A stretch of 64,000 nt of DNA. Source: Nitrososphaerota archaeon. Lineage in GTDB: Archaea > Thermoproteota > Nitrososphaeria > Nitrososphaerales > Nitrosopumilaceae. The position numbers were made by a program, and so were the translations under genes. The notes beneath the pieces were generated by a model, which ran no database searches, was not told the origin of the DNA, and saw nothing but the letters and a program-made list of their open reading frames with translations. The number at the start of each line of letters is the position of its first letter. Position 1 is the stretch's first letter. Positions 24,901-32,386 of the stretch are shown here, piece after piece. The DNA lies in NCBI GenBank assembly GCA_013287585.1, contig JABDDN010000002.1:54037-118036 (forward strand), in the 5' to 3' direction.

Positions 24901-25843
24901 CATCAGCGTCAACTTGTCCGTTTCTGTTAAATGCCATGTAGAACAATTGATTGCTCGCGGCATTTGCAGCCCATGTCCAAGAGTCTTCTTCTGTTGGGTC
25001 GATGTTAAGTTGTGGATCATTAATTGTAATGAATACTTGAGAGTTTGGTGGGTATGCTGTTCTGTCAACTGAGCTTGATACTAGACTTTGTGGAATCCTA
25101 TCAAAGGTTAGTGTAGAGATTTGGTCTCCACCTGCCTTTGCGTAATCAATTGTTACAGTTTGTGGAAATCCGCTAAAGTCGTATAGCTGTATTACAGGCC
25201 ACATTTGAGGATAGGTTATTGCTCCAGAACCAAAGCCATTGTTGTTCATGTTTATAGTTTTATTTTCTCTAATTACATGTTCCATCTGGCTAGCGGTAAA
25301 GAGACTACTGTTTGGAGTATTACTACATGCTGGGAAACTATTAGTTATAGTTCCGTTAGCTGTGGTAGTTGATCCAAAGCCACCTCTTGCAACAGTGAAT
25401 CCTTTAGTTTCTCCATAGTTAACACCAGATTTACCTGATGTTGTACTACTTGAAGAACAGAATCCACCGAAGTTGAGGCCTTTTCCTGAAACTGTAGCTG
25501 TGTTAGCTGCAGCAACTGCAGAGTTTCTATCTGCCAAATATGCATACCAGTTACCATCTGTTCCCTGTGCCATTCTCAGTCTCTTACCGTTGACGGTTAC
25601 AACAGGTTCACCATAGACCTGGTCTAATCTCTGTATATCAGGATCAGATACCACGACTTGGACTACCTGTGGACCGGCAAAGTAATTGTTAAACTGTGAA
25701 TTTTCTGCAGAGACAAACAAGTTTGCATTTGTTGAAGCATGTGCTTGCGGCAATGCGTTTGGCACTGCAAAAGCAGCACTGCTTGTTAGAAGTATTGTTA
25801 ATAGTGATAGACTAGTTATTTTACGTAATATTTCGTTGTACAT
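18932..25843 (-). CDS. Giant S-layer protein with two inserted DUF3494/ice-binding-type domains, 2303 aa
   Basis: Major cell-surface lattice protein of the thaumarchaeal type. Residues 1-36 are a signal peptide ending in QAHA. The start of the mature chain (NLFVSAENSQFNNYFAGPQV) and the C-terminal domain (NPRIVDSFGNALTSVKVNQQ) are typical of this family. Between them are repeated beta domains, each with an acidic DxDxN loop (DPQLNID, DADLNVN, DADYNIS, EPDLNLD, APDHNFD, DPDMNLN) and an ETGxxTGIF-type strand, likely calcium or cation sites. Residues about 532-760 and 828-1071 are two tandem domains unlike the rest that match the DUF3494/ice-binding-protein pattern. Removing them leaves about 1760 residues, near the usual size of about 1700 for this family. 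Base composition is richer in GC than the neighbours, as expected of high expression. Confidence 0.94.
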   Translation of the reverse strand: MYNEILRKITSLSLLTILLTSSAAFAVPNALPQAHASTNANLFVSAENSQFNNYFAGPQVVQVVVSDPDIQRLDQVYGEPVVTVNGKRLRMAQGTDGNWYAYLADRNSAVAAANTATVSGKGLNFGGFCSSSSTTSGKSGVNYGETKGFTVARGGFGSTTTANGTITNSFPACSNTPNSSLFTASQMEHVIRENKTINMNNNGFGSGAITYPQMWPVIQLYDFSGFPQTVTIDYAKAGGDQISTLTFDRIPQSLVSSSVDRTAYPPNSQVFITINDPQLNIDPTEEDSWTWAANAASNQLFYMAFNRNGQVDADGNTAAMHDLIPNLTTLMFDHNGRFTLNPAAQGVNVVDFQANGKEPLQSTLGAGRGTTSQVSTASIGVNSSPVTFIESGGVNTGVFVTWDGAKKSDVVTSNTLAIRGQSATIRYNDISTSIVGGFGFATLAESATNGTWASGQKIPITLVDTDANLNSKITEHRDLFNPNIYQSTTGGVPTMTIGTPFSLGNGATNDLVSFIGNTLTLTSGATVVGIPPELDLGLASTYAILVGDTANTITNGATGQLVGGNVGDSGTLTAPFTFGAGFSLVTNPAVLGTISVPGTPIGDAHAVYTNIGKYIGGVNTGLACTYTHTGAIDLKVDVTHGAAGKWAPGVYCIDGPITDATAGAVIFNGTGPWVFKANGAFTTPANAQIVFPNVSGNIGSAKLFFASTGAFSSGANNQFSGTVLTGSAAITVGTVCNCTNSRFISESAITIGAPANTFSTPASVTPLVLGTLLPTGQTVLPTVGLGNQTAITTATSANADTVNIQHIALVSPVSGLAGFTPVSSSTPVSTPSLGTAGTYALLSGNVAGVITNGVTNQVITTGNVGHTSTETAPFSFGAGFGDVSSPAILGTVTQPGTPIGDARAAYTSVGMWTGNAGNNTGIACTVTYKDGVVHLSTDSTHGAAGQFGPGVYCIKGAADITTNITFNATGTYIFKIDGALTTAANSVVLFTAPGGAAANAGSLFWVTASLSDCVTCGNVGAFSSGANSQFAGTVMTGSTAITTGATTNNNNARFISESAITIGGGANLFSIPPVIPSGTSGVILFGTTSANGGGIIIDSSKKVSDLLTTIHDDLANDTEKFRGFNFISYDLRSLKTNSNGQLGNVAISLISNPTGLGILQANGQLVNNGIGFVITPLATSKNLQDFINLNGTVALGDTHGSKFTPGVVTNGTLTTLNIFHNLKKSSSVGLLFKFSGSATLDTTVKPIAADFFSIGIKGDGVTNDQRVNNAIYRWELQETGDNTSTFTGTTEFVMLNQLNIFDPNTYSALRVINHEVYFAAIQDMLGSDSRAPQASYEDLGADGQFTILSAQQDVPTHTGVVSFDSKTYKIADTVTITLNDADLNVNNDLVDIYTTVASPFTSVNAHSIAAAGVDPAADTVGKAGLGFYTDGKTAFGRLLDIQFGQQDSRWSNTGCFGANAATPQGFNLGLADTGFTLVETGPSTGIFTGTFEIPDQLCDNSNPGTAAQPGTSVAISSVGQNIKVNYVDFRDASGKKVEVSDNAGIRGNTGSITLDKSVYPVPFGSIQTGTSLAPGAPSDFNIPATSVTSKSGVFPLHRDTTGNGLTSANTLNNGDTIVHIRVNDADYNISGAGTDHIAVNIARQADTAHGPVWAVISRQSSSSILAFAGGPAVLNGVIKTAPTSPTAPTGADAAGAIELGPMTEIDPASGIFQADLPVRFTDGPAANDCPSPDNYKTSSGTFSALQTARFDLAALAGTHYCVRQGDVLTVYYNDTNDASGHQQIVTDSATFDLRNGVLQSDKSVYIIGSDMILTLVEPDLNLDSQQSESAPLDLVEWDSHAFKGTMGPLGLNQANFDAKPSTFVETGKDTGIFQSVIKIPKQLSTTGTSTGTLLERGEQIHLEYTDWGPAGSKTVGKNNQDIQLTIYTSNFGATVELDQKVYTWTDRVYITVVAPDHNFDPNLIDTIGDNDLNKVTVSTRGNSISPYKLVESGVDTGIFTGYVILTGSATLKSPGGVDGAGTEPTGAGPSGNGPTDGFLPSEDSDGVSVSFEFTRDQTVTGSALIRWNIGEIKWLEASYPANGQGVLQIVDPDMNLNPKAVDKFDTNVWSDSDSGGIKLTMTETGEATGIFQGTVYFTTNFQSSGNRLHVAEGDTVTGEYKDRTLPAPYTPADQLRLTSTTFIGTVVPPLERAPASNPRIVDSFGNALTSVKVNQQIQVTADLTNGQDRDQPFAYLVQIQDANGVTVSLSWITGTLTGGQSLNPAQSWTPTASGTYTAQIFVWQSIDNPNALSPPLSTTITVA
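22630..23360 (-). other. DUF3494/ice-binding-like domain 2 of the S-layer protein
   Basis: Residues about 828-1071 of the S-layer protein. It starts with LGTAGTYALLSGNVAG, contains TPIGDARAAYTSV, the paired cysteines IACT and GVYCIKG, the FNATGTYIFKIDGALTTAA strand, FWVTASLSD, GAFSSGANSQFAGTVMTG and finally ARFISESAITIGG. This order is the DUF3494 (IBP-1-like) signature, including the disulfide pair and the terminal beta-helix rungs. The bases around 22665-22695 nearly repeat those around 23598-23628. Confidence 0.85.
23560..24250 (-). other. DUF3494/ice-binding-like domain 1 of the S-layer protein
   Basis: Residues about 532-760. Same order of elements as domain 2: LGLASTYAILVGDTANTI, TPIGDAHAVYTNIG, LACTYTHTG, GVYCIDG, FNGTGPWVFKANGAFTTPA, AFSSGANNQFSGTVLTG, SRFISESAITIGA. 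The two copies are clearly homologous and separated by about 70 residues, so the insertion probably duplicated in place. Confidence 0.85.
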
Positions 25844-25870
25844 AGTTATTACAAAATCTGTTTGATATTA

Positions 25871-25879
25871 GATATATAA
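25871..25879 (-). promoter_or_regulatory. TATA box of the S-layer gene
   Basis: TTATATATC on the minus strand lies 28-36 bp before the ATG, so the message starts at or just before the start codon. The rest of the gap to 26035 is AT-rich with no other visible signal. Confidence 0.5.
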
Positions 25880-26035
25880 GCTTAATGGACAATTTGTTCA
25901 TTATTTGTGATCTTCTCATGTAATTTTCATTACTGCTAATAATTTTATGAATAATTCATATATTACTATTATAAGTTTTACAATTTTGTCTAATTTTGTT
26001 ATTTAGCTCTAAAAATTATTTATTATAACCTGTTT

Positions 26036-27352
26036 TCATATGCTAATTAGAGTCTTGTATAGTGCAATTGCAGAGCCCTCATCTTTTTCTCCCACTACGA
26101 CTGCAGAGCCACGTTTAAGAAAACTCACAAAGATATCGTTTGATGAAATGGAAAAACCCATCTCTCCCTGATTTTGTATTTTAAATCCCTTTTTTTCTGC
26201 ATTGTTTGTTATTTTGGTTACATCAAGATTAAACATTTGAGTTGGAGTTATAGAAAATGTACGCTTTCCCCTATTGCGTCCACAAAGCTCTTCTACTATT
26301 AGTTCTTCTTTTGGTAGTTCCTCTTTTTTGCCAGTTCCGCAAACAGGACATTCATCTACTTTTGAAAAAATGGTTGAATTAAATTCCATGTTGTCTAAAT
26401 CAACATAAAGTAATTTGTTTGCAAGATTTGGTTTTTTTCCAATGATAATTTTTACTGCCTCTGCTACTTCTATTCCTCCTATGATAGAAAGAATTGATGG
26501 ATGAACTCCTTCTGTACTGCATGTTGGCATGGAATCTTCATCTAATGCCGGAAACAAACAATGATAGCATGCAGTTTGATTTGGTAAAATTGTAAATGCC
26601 TGTCCAGAAACTCCAACTGCAGCTCCAGTAACAAATGGAATTTTTTTTGTAACACATGCCTTGTTAAGCGAGTATCTTGCATTAACACTGTCTAATGCAT
26701 CAACAACAACATCGCATCCTTCTATTACATCCAAAGCTGTATAGTCATTTACAGATACAGGTAACGCTTCTATTGAAACATCTGAATTCATTTTTTTTAG
26801 TTTCTTTGCTGCAGCTTCAACTTTAATCTGGCCAATATCAGATTCATCAAACATTGTCTGTCTGTGCAGATTAGATAATTCTACTACATCTCTATCTACT
26901 ATCCTTATTTTTCCAATACCCATGGCAACAAGTCTTGAAACAATTGGATTTCCTAATCCACCTACTCCGACAACACAAACTTTGGCATTTTTTAGTCTAA
27001 GCTGTCCTTCATAACCTATCTCTTCTAGCATAACTTGTCTTGAGTACCTCTCAAGATCTCTACTTGAAAGCTCAGATCCTCCTGCCACTGCAGGAAGTAT
27101 GTAAACTTCATCGCCGTCTTTTAGTATTGTTTGCATTCCACCTGAAAATCGCATATTTTTTCCATTGATGTAGATGTTGATAAGAGAGCGTGGTGTACCA
27201 TCTGGATTTAGTACACGTCTTTGAAATTCATCTCCCATGCCTTCTGAAATTTTAGCAAATGCTTCCGAGAGTGTTGCTGCCAAAACGTCTACTTTTTTTT
27301 CTCCTCCACCTTTGTTTAAAACAGATGGAATTGTGAACTTTATACTTGCCAA
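26036..27352 (-). CDS. Ubiquitin-like (MoaD/SAMP) domain fused to an E1-like (MoeB/ThiF) enzyme, 438 aa
   Basis: Residues about 1-92 form a beta-grasp domain of the MoaD/ThiS/SAMP type, ending ILPAVAGG, the diglycine expected at the C-terminus of such proteins. Residues about 95-345 are a MoeB/ThiF adenylating enzyme with the nucleotide loop GVGGLGNPIV, acidic DRDVVELSNLHRQ, and zinc cysteines in YHCLF...and CPVCG. A C-terminal domain of about 90 residues (about 350-438) is not recognised. The catalytic Cys candidate is in PTCSTEGVH. The protein carries its substrate-like domain in the same chain, so the GG could be exposed only after cleavage. The TTG start directly follows the thrC stop, so they form an operon. 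It likely serves sulfur transfer or protein modification. Confidence 0.85.
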   Translation of the reverse strand: MASIKFTIPSVLNKGGGEKKVDVLAATLSEAFAKISEGMGDEFQRRVLNPDGTPRSLINIYINGKNMRFSGGMQTILKDGDEVYILPAVAGGSELSSRDLERYSRQVMLEEIGYEGQLRLKNAKVCVVGVGGLGNPIVSRLVAMGIGKIRIVDRDVVELSNLHRQTMFDESDIGQIKVEAAAKKLKKMNSDVSIEALPVSVNDYTALDVIEGCDVVVDALDSVNARYSLNKACVTKKIPFVTGAAVGVSGQAFTILPNQTACYHCLFPALDEDSMPTCSTEGVHPSILSIIGGIEVAEAVKIIIGKKPNLANKLLYVDLDNMEFNSTIFSKVDECPVCGTGKKEELPKEELIVEELCGRNRGKRTFSITPTQMFNLDVTKITNNAEKKGFKIQNQGEMGFSISSNDIFVSFLKRGSAVVVGEKDEGSAIALYKTLISI

Positions 27353-28570
27353 TTATCTCACCATTGCAGAAATTTTTGCTATATCTGCTTGCATTGTTTC
27401 AGGTTTTGATAGAATTTCCATCAAAACTTCAGTTGCCTTTAATCCGTTTCCTGTCACATAACAAACTGTAGAATCGTCTTTGTCAATTTTTCTCTCTTCT
27501 ACCATCTTTTTCAAAACGGCAACAGCCACTCCGCCTGCTGGTTCTGTGAAGATTCCTTCTGTTCTTGCAAGTAACAGTATGGCCTCAAGAATTTCTCTGT
27601 TAGATGAATCTTCAGCATAACCATTGTACTGTTTTAGTCTTTTTAGTACATATCTTCCGTCACCAGGATCTCCAATTGCCAAACTTTTTGCTATGGTATC
27701 TGGATTTTCTACAGGTATAACATCAGAACTATTTTTCTTAAATGCGTCAACAATAGGTGCACATCCACGTGGCTGAGCTGCAATCATGTGCATGTTAGAA
27801 ACCTTGCCTAACAAAGAGAGACTTTCTAGTTCTTCAAATCCTTTACATATTGCATTTAACATTGCTCCGCTCCCAACAGGTATTACAAGATTGTCTGGCA
27901 CTTGCCAATTGAGTTGTTCAGCAACTTCAAATGCCAAAGTCTTTGATCCTTCTACATAGTACGAACGCATGTTTATGTTTACAATTCCTATTCCTTTGCT
28001 GTCACCTATCTGTGCTGCAATTCTATTTGCATCATCATATGTTCCGTCAACTGCAATAAAGTTAGCACCATATGCAAGGGCTTGCGTAATTTTAGCATGT
28101 TCTATGTCACTTGGTGCAAATACATAACATGGAAAACCACCTTTTGCAGCATGTGCCGCAGTTGCTGATGCAAGGTTTCCTGTTGATGCACAACCAACAG
28201 CAGTAAGACCAAATTCTTTTGCCTTAGATACAGCAATTCCTGCAGGTCTGTCTTTGAATGAAAATGTCGGATTTACAGAATCATTTTTGATGTATAAATT
28301 ATTCAGGCCAAGAGCTTCACCAAGTTTTTCTGCCTTTATCAAAGGAGTCATGCCAGCTCCAATGCTAACTATGTTTGATTTCTCTGCGATTGGTAATAGT
28401 TCAAAATATCTCCAGTATGTATGTTCACGGTTTGCAAATGTATTTTTGTTTACAGATGGAAAATCATAATGCACATCTAGTGGTCCAAAGCATTCATCAC
28501 AGATGTACTTGAATGTAGGGGCATACTCTTTTTTGCATTCTCTGCACTGTAGTGATTTTATCGTAGTCAA
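27353..28570 (-). CDS. thrC: Threonine synthase, 405 aa
   Basis: PLP enzyme converting O-phosphohomoserine to threonine. A zinc-ribbon-like N-terminus (CRECKKEY and CDEC at residues 9-27) precedes the fold-type II core. The PLP lysine is in NPTFSFKDRPAG near 108, with the phosphate-binding GCASTGNLASATAAHAA and the later VIPVGSGAMLN loop. The length fits class 2-type archaeal threonine synthases. It is first in an operon with the E1-fusion gene (0 bp gap). A perfect 9-bp inverted repeat lies 46 bp upstream. Confidence 0.94.
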   Translation of the reverse strand: MTTIKSLQCRECKKEYAPTFKYICDECFGPLDVHYDFPSVNKNTFANREHTYWRYFELLPIAEKSNIVSIGAGMTPLIKAEKLGEALGLNNLYIKNDSVNPTFSFKDRPAGIAVSKAKEFGLTAVGCASTGNLASATAAHAAKGGFPCYVFAPSDIEHAKITQALAYGANFIAVDGTYDDANRIAAQIGDSKGIGIVNINMRSYYVEGSKTLAFEVAEQLNWQVPDNLVIPVGSGAMLNAICKGFEELESLSLLGKVSNMHMIAAQPRGCAPIVDAFKKNSSDVIPVENPDTIAKSLAIGDPGDGRYVLKRLKQYNGYAEDSSNREILEAILLLARTEGIFTEPAGGVAVAVLKKMVEERKIDKDDSTVCYVTGNGLKATEVLMEILSKPETMQADIAKISAMVR

Positions 28571-28615
28571 GACAATTCTGACTTTGTAAAATACTACATA
28601 AAACGTCCTAATATG

Positions 28616-28636
28616 AAGTTAAGTATCACTTAACTT
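28616..28636. promoter_or_regulatory. AAGTTAAGT-ATC-ACTTAACTT inverted repeat upstream of thrC
   Basis: Perfect 9-bp arms with a 3-nt spacer, 46-66 bp before the thrC start and just upstream of a TTTTATGTA TATA-like stretch on the minus strand. This is a typical position and size for a dimeric regulator such as an Lrp/AsnC protein. The rest of the gap up to 28802 is AT-rich and shows nothing else. Confidence 0.5.
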
Positions 28637-28802
28637 TTAGGCGTTCTTTATTCAGTAAAATTTAATAGATTTTTGGTCATTAATACAAAAAAGACAATAA
28701 GAAAACAACACCAAATATTGAAAAATTACCAAGATTCATGGTAATTTTAAATTTTTTACATTTCAACAAAATATTAATGGAGATAAAAAGGAAGATATTA
28801 AA

Positions 28803-29300
28803 TTGAAAAAGAAAACAACTGGTCAAAAAAAGAAAAAAATGGGCCCTCTAATTTCCGTAATTATAATAGCTGCCATAATAGCTGGCGGAATTTATTATTA
28901 TAATCAACAAAAGATTCCTCCCATAGATCCTCAATGGCAGAATATTTCTGGTCCATTTGCAATAAATAAGTTCCAATACAAGCTTGATGAATATGTCTTC
29001 ATGGTTGTAAGCAATTTAAAGCCAAATGAAGCTGGCAAAATTATTATTATCGATCCTAAAGGAGATATTTATTACACAATTCCATTTAACGGTACACTCA
29101 AAACAAGTTTCCATCAATTATTCAAACCTAATACTATAGATGTCGGAGTGAAGGTATGCACCCCCGCAGAATTGGTAGGACGTTGGGGAATAAGCTTCCA
29201 GGGTGTACCTTATCGTCCCTTATCATTTAATGTCACAAATGATTGGATTCCAGGTGGTCAAGCTGAAGTAAAAGCAATACCGCCTGATTTGTGTAAATAA
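28803..29300 (+). CDS. Signal-anchored extracytoplasmic protein, 165 aa
   Basis: A very basic start (KKKTTGQKKKKM) is followed by one transmembrane helix (about residues 15-33) and an outside domain of about 130 residues with beta-strand character and two cysteines (VKVCTP and PPDLC) that could form a disulfide. No family recognised. The TTG start is the first codon of the basic segment; translation from it follows an AT-rich gap. It is convergent with hisI (1 bp between stops). Confidence 0.68.
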   Translation: MKKKTTGQKKKKMGPLISVIIIAAIIAGGIYYYNQQKIPPIDPQWQNISGPFAINKFQYKLDEYVFMVVSNLKPNEAGKIIIIDPKGDIYYTIPFNGTLKTSFHQLFKPNTIDVGVKVCTPAELVGRWGISFQGVPYRPLSFNVTNDWIPGGQAEVKAIPPDLCK

Positions 29301-29301
29301 T

Positions 29302-29631
29302 TTATTTTTCAAGAGAATTGTGAAAACAAACTCTTTCACCAGTATGACATGCTGGTCCTGCTGGCTCGACAAGATAAATTATTGCGTCAGAGTCACAGTC
29401 AACTAAAATCTCTCTTACTTTTTGTGTATTTCCAGATTCTTCTCCTTTCATCCACAACTTGTTTCTAGATCTACTCCAAAACCAAGAGTTTCCTGTTTTT
29501 TGTGTTAGTGCAAGAGATTCTTTATTTGTGTACGCTAATGTGAGAACCTCCTTTGAATTTACATCTTGTACTATAACTGGAATGAGGCCATCTCCTTTGG
29601 CAAAATCAATCTCTTCAATTGTTTTTTTCAT
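29302..29631 (-). CDS. hisI: Phosphoribosyl-AMP cyclohydrolase, 109 aa
   Basis: Third step of histidine synthesis. Signature segments are VLTLAYTNKESL, GNSWFWSRSRNKLWMKGEES, and the metal-binding LVDCDSDA with GPACHTGERVCF. The length is that of the single-domain enzyme, with no fused HisE (phosphoribosyl-ATP pyrophosphatase) domain, and no hisE is visible in this operon. It is the last gene of the his operon, 35 bp after hisF. Confidence 0.94.
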   Translation of the reverse strand: MKKTIEEIDFAKGDGLIPVIVQDVNSKEVLTLAYTNKESLALTQKTGNSWFWSRSRNKLWMKGEESGNTQKVREILVDCDSDAIIYLVEPAGPACHTGERVCFHNSLEK

Positions 29632-29666
29632 AAATATTCTTACCTTCTTCCTTTCTTAATCTTTTT

Positions 29667-30470
29667 CTATATTCTAACAGGAACACCATTTTCTTTTAGA
29701 TATTCTTTAACCCTGTCTACCGAATGTGTCTTATAATGAAATATTGATGCTGCTAAAGCTGCATCAACATTAGTTTGAAGAAAAACATCTAGCATGTGTT
29801 TTGGCTTTCCACATCCTCCAGAGGCAATCACAGGTATGTTAACAGCGTTTACAATTTCTTTTGTTAACTGAACATCATAGCCTTCTTTTGTACCATCCAT
29901 ATCTATACTCGTAAGAAGTATCTCACCAGCACCACGTCTTTCAACTTCCTTTGCCCATTCTATTGCATCAAGACCAGTTGGGGTTTTCCCTCCATAGATA
30001 TACACTTCAAACCAGAATTTTTCAGAGTTACTGGAAAAAATGTTCTTTCCCTTTTTAAAATCATAATTGCGTTTTACATCCATTGCGACAACTACACACT
30101 GTTTACCAAAAATTTCCATAAGTTTTGTCAAAATCTCGGGATTTTTTACAGCGCCAGTGTTTATTGCAACCTTATCCGCGCCACTTAACAAAATGTCTCT
30201 AGCATGCTGTAATGTTTTTACACCACCACCAACAGTAAATGGGATATCTATAACCTGAGCTACTTTAGTGACAAGCGTTTTGATTGTTTCCCTTTGTTGT
30301 TCTGATGCAGTGATATCAAGAAAGACAAGCTCGTCCGCCCCTTCATTGCTGTACTTTTCAGCCAATAGAACAGGATCACCTGCATCTTTTATGGAAGCAA
30401 AGTGCATGCCTTTTACAACTCTTCCCTTGTCTACATCCAAACAAGGAATTACTCTCTTGGTTAAAGTCAT
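29667..30470 (-). CDS. hisF: Imidazole glycerol phosphate synthase cyclase subunit, 267 aa
   Basis: TIM-barrel cyclase that works with HisH. Catalytic Asp is in [15 protein letters not shown] at the start, and the second in [15 protein letters not shown]. The GGV and ASGGCGKP loops bind phosphate. An insert of about 12 residues is visible around [13 protein letters not shown] compared with compact HisF proteins. It overlaps hisA by 4 bp. Confidence 0.96.
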   Translation of the reverse strand: MTLTKRVIPCLDVDKGRVVKGMHFASIKDAGDPVLLAEKYSNEGADELVFLDITASEQQRETIKTLVTKVAQVIDIPFTVGGGVKTLQHARDILLSGADKVAINTGAVKNPEILTKLMEIFGKQCVVVAMDVKRNYDFKKGKNIFSSNSEKFWFEVYIYGGKTPTGLDAIEWAKEVERRGAGEILLTSIDMDGTKEGYDVQLTKEIVNAVNIPVIASGGCGKPKHMLDVFLQTNVDAALAASIFHYKTHSVDRVKEYLKENGVPVRI

Positions 30471-31183
30471 ATTATTTCCCGAACCTCCTCAATTGAAATT
30501 TTTCTATCATATAGTGCTTTTCCAAGAATAACTCCATATGCTCCACAGTTCTTCACATCAATCGTATCTTTTAGACTTGATATTCCCCCACTTGCAATGA
30601 TTCTAGTATTTTTTATGGCACATGCATTTTTGAGAGATATTAGATCTGGTCCCTGCATAGTTCCATCTCGATCAACACTTGTCAAAAGAAATTCAGAAAA
30701 TCCCAGTTTGACAAAGCTTTCAATTCCAGGTATCAATTCTATGTCTGTGCTTTGTTTCCATCCATCTATAACAATTTTTCCATTTAGTTGATCTGTAGAT
30801 ATGATGATTCTATTCTCACCATACTTTGCCAAAATTTTTGGCAAAATTTCTTTTTTTTTAAATGCAAGTGTACCAATTACAGCTTTTGATGCAAATAAAA
30901 GTACGTCATTTATGATGTCTTCATTACGTAAACCACCTGCAACTTGAATTGGAATAGAAATATTTTGTCCAATTTTTTTAATTATTTTCAAATTAGAACC
31001 GGTTCCAAGAGTTGCGTCAAGATCAACTACATGTAATGTGTCCGCACCTGCATTTTCCCACTTTTTTGCAGTTTCTACTGGATCATCACTGTAAATTGTT
31101 TTATTTTTTGGATCTCCTTTAACAAGGCGCACTACCTTACCATCCATAAGATCAATTGCTGGAATAACTTTCACTTTTTGCAC
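30467..31183 (-). CDS. hisA: ProFAR isomerase, 238 aa
   Basis: TIM-barrel sugar isomerase of histidine synthesis. Catalytic Asp in [15 protein letters not shown], the GGLRNEDII phosphate loop, the second Asp in [15 protein letters not shown], and [10 protein letters not shown] near the end. It overlaps hisH by 13 bp and hisF by 4 bp, showing tight translational coupling. The N-terminal half resembles HisF, as known for this pair. Confidence 0.95.
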   Translation of the reverse strand: MQKVKVIPAIDLMDGKVVRLVKGDPKNKTIYSDDPVETAKKWENAGADTLHVVDLDATLGTGSNLKIIKKIGQNISIPIQVAGGLRNEDIINDVLLFASKAVIGTLAFKKKEILPKILAKYGENRIIISTDQLNGKIVIDGWKQSTDIELIPGIESFVKLGFSEFLLTSVDRDGTMQGPDLISLKNACAIKNTRIIASGGISSLKDTIDVKNCGAYGVILGKALYDRKISIEEVREII

Positions 31184-31776
31184 TCTCGTAAAAAGTTGTT
31201 AATCATTATTGAGCCCACTTTGCCAGATTTTTCAGGGTGGAATTGCGTGCCAAAAAGTGAACCACTCTCTATAACTGCAGGAACACTTATCCCATAATCA
31301 GAATCTGCTTTTATTATTTCTGAGTTTTGCGGTTTTGCCCTATACGAGTGTACAAAATAAACCCATGAACCACTTTGAATTCCTTCCAAAAGTTTACTTG
31401 GTTTTTTAATTTGCAAGTTATTCCAACCCATATGTGGGATCTTAAGCTTGTCTGGAAGCAGGATTACCTCCCCATCTAAAACTCCAAGTCCGCTTGCTTT
31501 TCCCTCTTCACTTTTTTCAAAAAACATTTCCATTCCAAGGCAAATCCCAAGAACTGGAATTTGGTTTTTGACCAAATCTCGAAATGATTTTTTTGATAGT
31601 GCTAAACTATGGATTGCCGGATCAAAGTTTCCAACTCCGGGCAGTAAGAGTCCTGAGTATTCATTTGTATTGTTAAGACTATCTATTACATCTACAGTTG
31701 CATCGTTTTTTTCTAAGGATGTCTTTAGACTGAATATATTTCCTGCACCATAATCAAATATTGCAACTTTGACCAT
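31171..31776 (-). CDS. hisH: Imidazole glycerol phosphate synthase glutaminase subunit, 201 aa
   Basis: Class I glutamine amidotransferase that supplies ammonia to HisF. The catalytic triad is visible: Cys in VLGICLGMEMFF near residue 79, and His and Glu in GTQFHPEKSGK near 180. The oxyanion-loop LLPGVGNFDPAI and the FVHSYRA segment are typical. It overlaps hisB by one base at the stop/start junction. Confidence 0.95.
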   Translation of the reverse strand: MVKVAIFDYGAGNIFSLKTSLEKNDATVDVIDSLNNTNEYSGLLLPGVGNFDPAIHSLALSKKSFRDLVKNQIPVLGICLGMEMFFEKSEEGKASGLGVLDGEVILLPDKLKIPHMGWNNLQIKKPSKLLEGIQSGSWVYFVHSYRAKPQNSEIIKADSDYGISVPAVIESGSLFGTQFHPEKSGKVGSIMINNFLRECKK

Positions 31777-32363
31777 TACATTGCACCTTTAGTACTTGGA
31801 ATTCCTTTTTGTTTTTTATCTGGACCTACTGCTGTCCTCCATGCAACTGCAAATGCCTTTATTGCTGCCTCAATTTTGTGGTGATCATTTTCTCCATACT
31901 TTACAGTGATATGCATACAGATGTTAAGATTCTGAGCAAAAGAACGAAAGAAATGTTCCAAATCTTCCTTGGATATTCCTTCTAATTGATTTTGTTCAAT
32001 TGCAAGATCAATTTTGTGATATTGTCGTTTAACTAGATCAAGTGATGCTTCAGCTAGTGATTCATCCATTGGTACTGAGGCATGTCCGAATCTTACTATG
32101 CCAGATCTATTACCAAGAGCAGAATCCATCGCACTTGCAAGTGCTATGGCCGCATCTTCAATCAAATGGTGTGCTATTCCGTCTTTTGAAACTGCGTTTA
32201 GTTTAAGATCAAGCATGGAATGTTTCCCAAGGCTTGTTATTAGGTGATCAAGAAAGTTAATTCCTGTCATGACAGAAATTTTGCCATTTCCATCAAGATT
32301 TACAGTTACAGAAACTTGAGTTTCTTTAGTTTTCCTATTGATATTACCTATTCTTGATTTCAT
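31776..32363 (-). CDS. hisB: Imidazoleglycerol-phosphate dehydratase, 195 aa
   Basis: Dehydratase of histidine synthesis without a phosphatase domain. Metal-binding motifs are [16 protein letters not shown] and [14 protein letters not shown], with a second pair in [18 protein letters not shown] and FFRSFAQN...[12 protein letters not shown]. The stand-alone form means that histidinol-phosphate phosphatase must be another protein, with the upstream HAD gene as candidate. Confidence 0.96.
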   Translation of the reverse strand: MKSRIGNINRKTKETQVSVTVNLDGNGKISVMTGINFLDHLITSLGKHSMLDLKLNAVSKDGIAHHLIEDAAIALASAMDSALGNRSGIVRFGHASVPMDESLAEASLDLVKRQYHKIDLAIEQNQLEGISKEDLEHFFRSFAQNLNICMHITVKYGENDHHKIEAAIKAFAVAWRTAVGPDKKQKGIPSTKGAM

Positions 32364-32386
32364 ATAAATTCCTGCAGAAAAGGGGT

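Noticed and set aside
18932..25843. Many open frames on the opposite strand of the S-layer gene (for example 22542-22991 and 24180-24584)
   Set aside because: They are antisense shadows of a GC-richer, repetitive Thr/Gly/Ala-rich coding sequence. They lack known domains, sensible starts and promoters.
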